Assembly (NCBI RefSeq): GCF_932526225.1
Contig: NC_064037.1
Coordinates: 11,516,203-11,576,202 of the forward strand
DNA: 60,000 nt
From: Nematostella vectensis
Taxonomy: Eukaryota > Cnidaria > Anthozoa > Actiniaria > Edwardsiidae
Direction: 5' to 3'
Below the pieces are notes generated by a model. The model did not search any database, was not told the origin of the DNA, and saw nothing but the letters and a program-made list of their open reading frames with translations. Positions 56,801-60,000 of this stretch are shown piece by piece; the first letter of the stretch is position 1, and each line of letters opens with the position of its first letter. The translations under genes were made by a program, and so were the position numbers.

Positions 56801-59800
56801 TCTACTTACGATACCCTTACGCTCTACTTACGGTACCCTTACCCTCTACTTACGATACCCATACGCTCTTCTTACGATACCCTTATGCTCTACTTACGAT
56901 ACCCTTACACTCTACTTACGATACCCTTACGCTCTACTTACGATACCCTCACGCTCTACTTACGATACCCTTACGCTCTACTTACGATACCCTTACGCTC
57001 TTCTTATGATACCCTTACGCTCTACTTACGATACCCTTACGCTCTACTTACGATACCCTTACGCTCTACTTACGATACCCTTACGCTCTACTTACGGTAC
57101 CCTTACGCTCTACTTACGATACCCTTACGCTCTACTTACGATACCCTTACGCTCTACTTACGATACCCTTACGCTCTACTTACGATACCCTTACGCTCTA
57201 CTTACGGTACCCTTACGCTCTACTTACGATACCCTTACGCTCTACTTACGATACCCTTACGCTCTACTTACGATACCCTTACGCTCTACTTACGATACCC
57301 TTACGCTCTACTTACGATACCCTTACGCTCTACTTACGATACCCTTACGCTCTACTTACGATACCCTTACGCTCTACTTACGATACCCTTACGCTCTACT
57401 TACGGTACCCTTACGCTCTTCTTACGGTACCCTTCAGCTCTACTTACGATACCCTTACGCTCTACTTACGGTACCCTTACGCTCAACTTACGATACCCTT
57501 ACGCTCTACTTACGATACCCTTACGCTCTACTTACGGTACCCTTCAGCTCTACTTACGATACCCTTACGCTCTACTTACGGTACCCTTACGCTCTACTTA
57601 TGATACCCTTACGCTCTACTTACGATACCCTTACCCTCTACTTACGATACCCTTACGCTCTACTAACGATACCCTTACGCTCAACTTATGATACCCTTAC
57701 GCTCTACTTACGATATCTACTTGAATAGCGCCTCCCCCGAATAAGCGCTCCCTTTCAACCAAAACTATTAATAAGCGCCCCCTCCTCAGGTTTTATGTAA
57801 CTGAGTCAAATGATACATGAAGTTCTAAGAAAGCGCTGGATCACAGACTCTGGACAAGAAAGAGACATATTTAATGGATGAAAGTTTATTGAAAAAAGCT
57901 ACTTCAAGTTGTAATAATGATAAAGAGAAAAGAAACTTTTTAGTAGTAAAAAATTGAGATTAAATGAATTAAAACATTCTCCGTCCTTTTGTGAGAAATT
58001 TGCGCTTAGGAATGAGCACCTCCCTTGTGCCGGGGGGGTTATCCGAGTAAATACTGTATGCTCTACTTGTGAGGAGACCGTTACGCTTTACATACGAGAC
58101 CCTAGAGTGCAAATGTCAGGCAGGGCACTGACCAATATTTGTATCGCTTAGAATCGCCTTGTTTGCTCCTAAATGTTGCGGTCGACTTACACATATCATA
58201 ATGATTCCCCTTTTAAAGGTTGCAAGCGAGTCTGAAATGAAAGAAGACCAGAATGATGATCACGCTACTGAAGAAGAAAAAGATCAAGGAATCACAGGGG
58301 AACAGCCACTGTTCTTCATCGATTCTGCCGGCGATGGTGAAAACAATGAGCCTAAGGTACTTTGGTCATTTTGAATTCTTTACATAAAAAGAGCCCTATT
58401 TCCTTTGTTTACCGCGATTTTACACTTTCGCTAGTTCAAGCGAGTAGCCAATATTTTTAATAAAGTTTTCATGCAAATAGACTGTTGATTTTTGAAATGT
58501 AACAAATCACTGAAATAACTGGTCGACATTCTTTAAGTCACATCAAAAACCACGTGTTCTACGTCTTAGGTTTCCTCTTCTTTGCCCGGTGAAACTTTTG
58601 ATCCCGGGTTGTCCACCAAAACGCCATCACTTTCTAAGGAGTTTGGTTGCGCGAGTATATAACCTAACCATTGTCTACTTATAAATTGTTCCAATAATTT
58701 TTAGGAAATAGAGTATGAAGAGTATGAAGGCGAGGAGAAGATTTTACAAAAGCAGCTGCGATCGCTTATCACTCGCATTGAGCGAGACTCGGAGTCAGAG
58801 GTTTGTATTTCTACTATTCGATGAAGTCTTGTTTCTTTAACAGAGTTTCTCCGGAACATAACATAAAGAAGTTGATATATGAATCATGCGAGTAAACAAC
58901 AAGTGAACTACCCGCACTTTCAATTAAATCAAAATGTCTAATTTTCCGTCAATAGTTTTCTCGCGATGTAAACCTGTTATTTGCCAATGTGCCTGGAAAG
59001 GAGAACGTGATCCAAAACATGCTTTCATGCTTAGCGCTAATAGTCCCAAAAAGACAAGCTTAGAACTTTATTTCTAAGTAGCAAAAAATAATAGTCAGGT
59101 TTTCAGCGCATAAGATCCGGTTCTCGCTAGACCGTAGAACTTGAAGTTTTCACGTTGTATTTTGAATAAAAACGCCTGAAATGTATAAGACAGAGTTCAT
59201 TTCACGTCTGTCTCTTTGAGTTTTGATTGTTTTCTGCCATTAGATACCTTCGCCTTTGCTTAAGTTCCCCAGTAGCGGATCTAGGGGGAAGGTTTAGGGG
59301 GTTTAACCCCCCCCCCTTTGGGCTGCCAGAGAGCCATATGTAACAAAAAAATTTCCCCCTCCCCCTTTGTCACTGAGCCGAACCCCCCCCCCCCCCCCCT
59401 TTAGCGAAAAGCTACATCCTCCCCTGGTTCCTTGGTCTTAAGTTCCGTATAATATTCAGTAGTTGCCGAGTATTGATCACAGGCTGTTTTGTCCTTATAT
59501 GTTTTATATAGTTTGTTTTATATTTCCCTCCACAGGAAGAGTTTTATATGGATACTGCCGATGACAGTGTTTTTGCGAAGCCGTCAGAGCCGCTCTTTGT
59601 GGTAGACACAAAACTTGGCGAACTCAAAGATGAGATGGACGATGGCAACGAAGCCCCTAAAGATAACTTAACCGAGAAATCCGTAGAAGTAAGTGATGTA
59701 TCTCGTGAAATAGGCAAACAGAAAAAACCCAAGACGAGGCCACCGGCGAAAACCGCAGCCGGGAGACCGGAAGAAATGGATGCATTATCTGATGAAGTAA

Positions 59801-60000
59801 ATAAGAGAACAAATGCGGAGGCAACAAAGACCCGTGGGAAGAGCAAAAGTGTTAAGACCAAGTTAGCGTCTGGTTCCGAGAATGAATCTGCCGTACCCCT
59901 TTTTGAGATCAGTACAAAGCCAGACATGAGAATGGTTCAAGAAGTGGGGTTAGATGGGGACGACTGGGAGGGTGCCCTGGACAATCAGACAGGTGACACT
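50832..60000 (+). CDS. Unrecognised helical protein with acidic/basic C-terminal region, partial
   Basis: I do not recognise this protein. Exons: 50832-about 51006 (donor 50997 or 51006, same phase), 51074-51197, 51932-51995, 52136-52205, 52767-52831, 53085-53144, 53407-53438, 53549-53602, 53704-53776, 54226-54323, 54489-54550, 55209-55296, 55507-55557, 55709-55784, 56287-56348, 56482-56584, 58219-58356, 58705-58800, 59536 to the edge. Phases join from exon 2 on. It starts MAARVSEDAKKFVVLLASRL at an ATG in an AAGATGGCGG context. The first about 420 residues look all-helical without signal peptide or clear membrane segments, with a conserved-looking VPPPKFVSWLNQRNRR. After 58219 it becomes acidic (EIEYEEYEGEE) and then lysine-rich (KQKKPKTRPPAK), which suggests a nuclear protein. 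The 3' end is outside the window. The exon chain, not homology, supports it. Confidence 0.75.
52309..52644. mobile_element. MITE with GGTANTNGTACCTATTATC termini
   Basis: The left end (with TACCTATTATCGGACA, and the same CCTATAATCGGACA repeated inside) and right end (TGTCTGATAATAGGTACCAT) are inverted copies. It lies in an intron of the unrecognised gene. Confidence 0.7.
54822..55173. mobile_element. MITE, CAGACCCGTAGCCAG family (copy 2)
   Basis: Inverted ends TCAGGCCCTTAGCCAGG and CCTTGCTACAGGCCTGA, with internal CTTGAAGGTCCGCTC, as in the SLC13-intron copy at 11918-12112. Confidence 0.7.
55558..55720 (+). repeat. About 70-bp repeat copying an exon acceptor
   Basis: The exon at 55709 starts after CCGTGTAG with GTTTGTTTG..CATGGTTTTACAG. 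Two upstream intron copies begin TGTGTAGATTTGTCC (about 55577) and AGTGTAGGTTTTTGTG (about 55640), each followed by a ..TGGNTTTACA.. echo and a TATTATTCC/TATTATCC word. Confidence 0.75.
55915..56118. mobile_element. Small foldback element with CCCATCTACA termini
   Basis: CCCATCTACAC at the left and TGTAGATGGGG at the right are inverted, with further AGTTGAAA/TTTCAACT pairing and an inner second CCATCTACACTAGC. It lies in an intron of the unrecognised gene. Confidence 0.65.
56597..57715 (+). repeat. 22-bp minisatellite, about 51 copies
   Basis: Unit TACGATACCCTTACGCTCTACT-like, 22 bp, with few substitutions (TACGAT/TACGGT/TAGGAT). It begins 13 bp after the donor of the exon ending 56584. Because 22 is not a multiple of three the frames rotate, leaving long accidental open frames (LRYPYALLTIPLRS) that I do not regard as coding. 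On the minus strand each unit contains GTAAGT. Confidence 0.97.
59265..59420 (+). repeat. Low-complexity G- and C-run repeat
   Basis: AGTAGCGGATCTAGGGGG is followed by two C homopolymer runs (about 59309-59321 and 59385-59399). Similar 'GTAGC..AGGGGG' starts occur at 9132 in SLC13. It lies in the last intron seen. Confidence 0.6.

Noticed and set aside
56885-57728. Long open frames of 268 and 240 residues with LRYPYALLTIPLRS repeats
   Set aside because: They are translations of a 22-bp minisatellite in an intron; the frames shift through all three readings, and no splice or homology evidence supports them.

Overview
The window is eukaryotic nuclear DNA from an intron-rich animal genome. Genes are split into many short exons with GT-AG introns, the proteins match bilaterian orthologues closely, and introns are full of short inverted-repeat transposons and minisatellites. 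Gene structure and repeat style suggest a cnidarian, probably an anthozoan (sea anemone or coral). That is an inference, because no rRNA or mitochondrial marker is present.

Layout. (1) 1104-6410, minus: N-terminal part of a rabaptin (Rab4/Rab5 effector), 11 exons seen, 3' end outside the window. (2) 6632-15318, plus: complete 13-exon SLC13 sodium/carboxylate (or sulfate) cotransporter of 591 residues, head-to-head with rabaptin across 221 bp. (3) 16233-37037, minus: complete 30-exon clathrin heavy chain, 1677 residues. SLC13 and clathrin converge, with candidate polyadenylation signals about 25 bp apart. (4) 37971-48613, plus: SETD1, the H3K4 methyltransferase of the Set1/COMPASS complex, 12 exons seen and start codon exon not found, head-to-head with clathrin. 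(5) 50832-60000, plus: an unrecognised helical protein with an acidic/basic C-terminal region, 18 exons, running off the right edge.

Functionally, rabaptin (early endosome fusion and recycling) and clathrin (coat formation) act in the same endocytic route, while SLC13 and SETD1 are unrelated to it. I see no evidence for a functional cluster beyond shared divergent promoters.

Inside genes. Six consecutive-style clathrin introns (introns 8, 9, 12, 13, 14, 15) each carry a candidate C/D box snoRNA with closing stem, C box and D box. Four have an antisense element against one conserved large-subunit rRNA segment and two against another. SETD1 contains a U12-type AT-AC intron with correct phase. 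At several places short tandem duplications sit exactly on exon/intron borders and copy splice sites into the neighbouring intron. One of these gives clathrin a second donor exactly 102 bp (34 codons) downstream in an open frame. Transposons include a piggyBac-type MITE with TTAA duplications that encloses a tRNA-like segment, a Mutator-like element with 9-bp duplication carrying a decayed RecQ-like helicase fragment, a palindromic TA-flanked MITE with about 83-bp termini, and a foldback element whose right arm has grown into a 42-bp minisatellite. A roughly 51-copy, 22-bp minisatellite places a perfect GTAAGT on the antisense strand in nearly every unit.

Exon borders were read by eye from splice signals, reading phase and remembered family sequences. 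No alignment was run.
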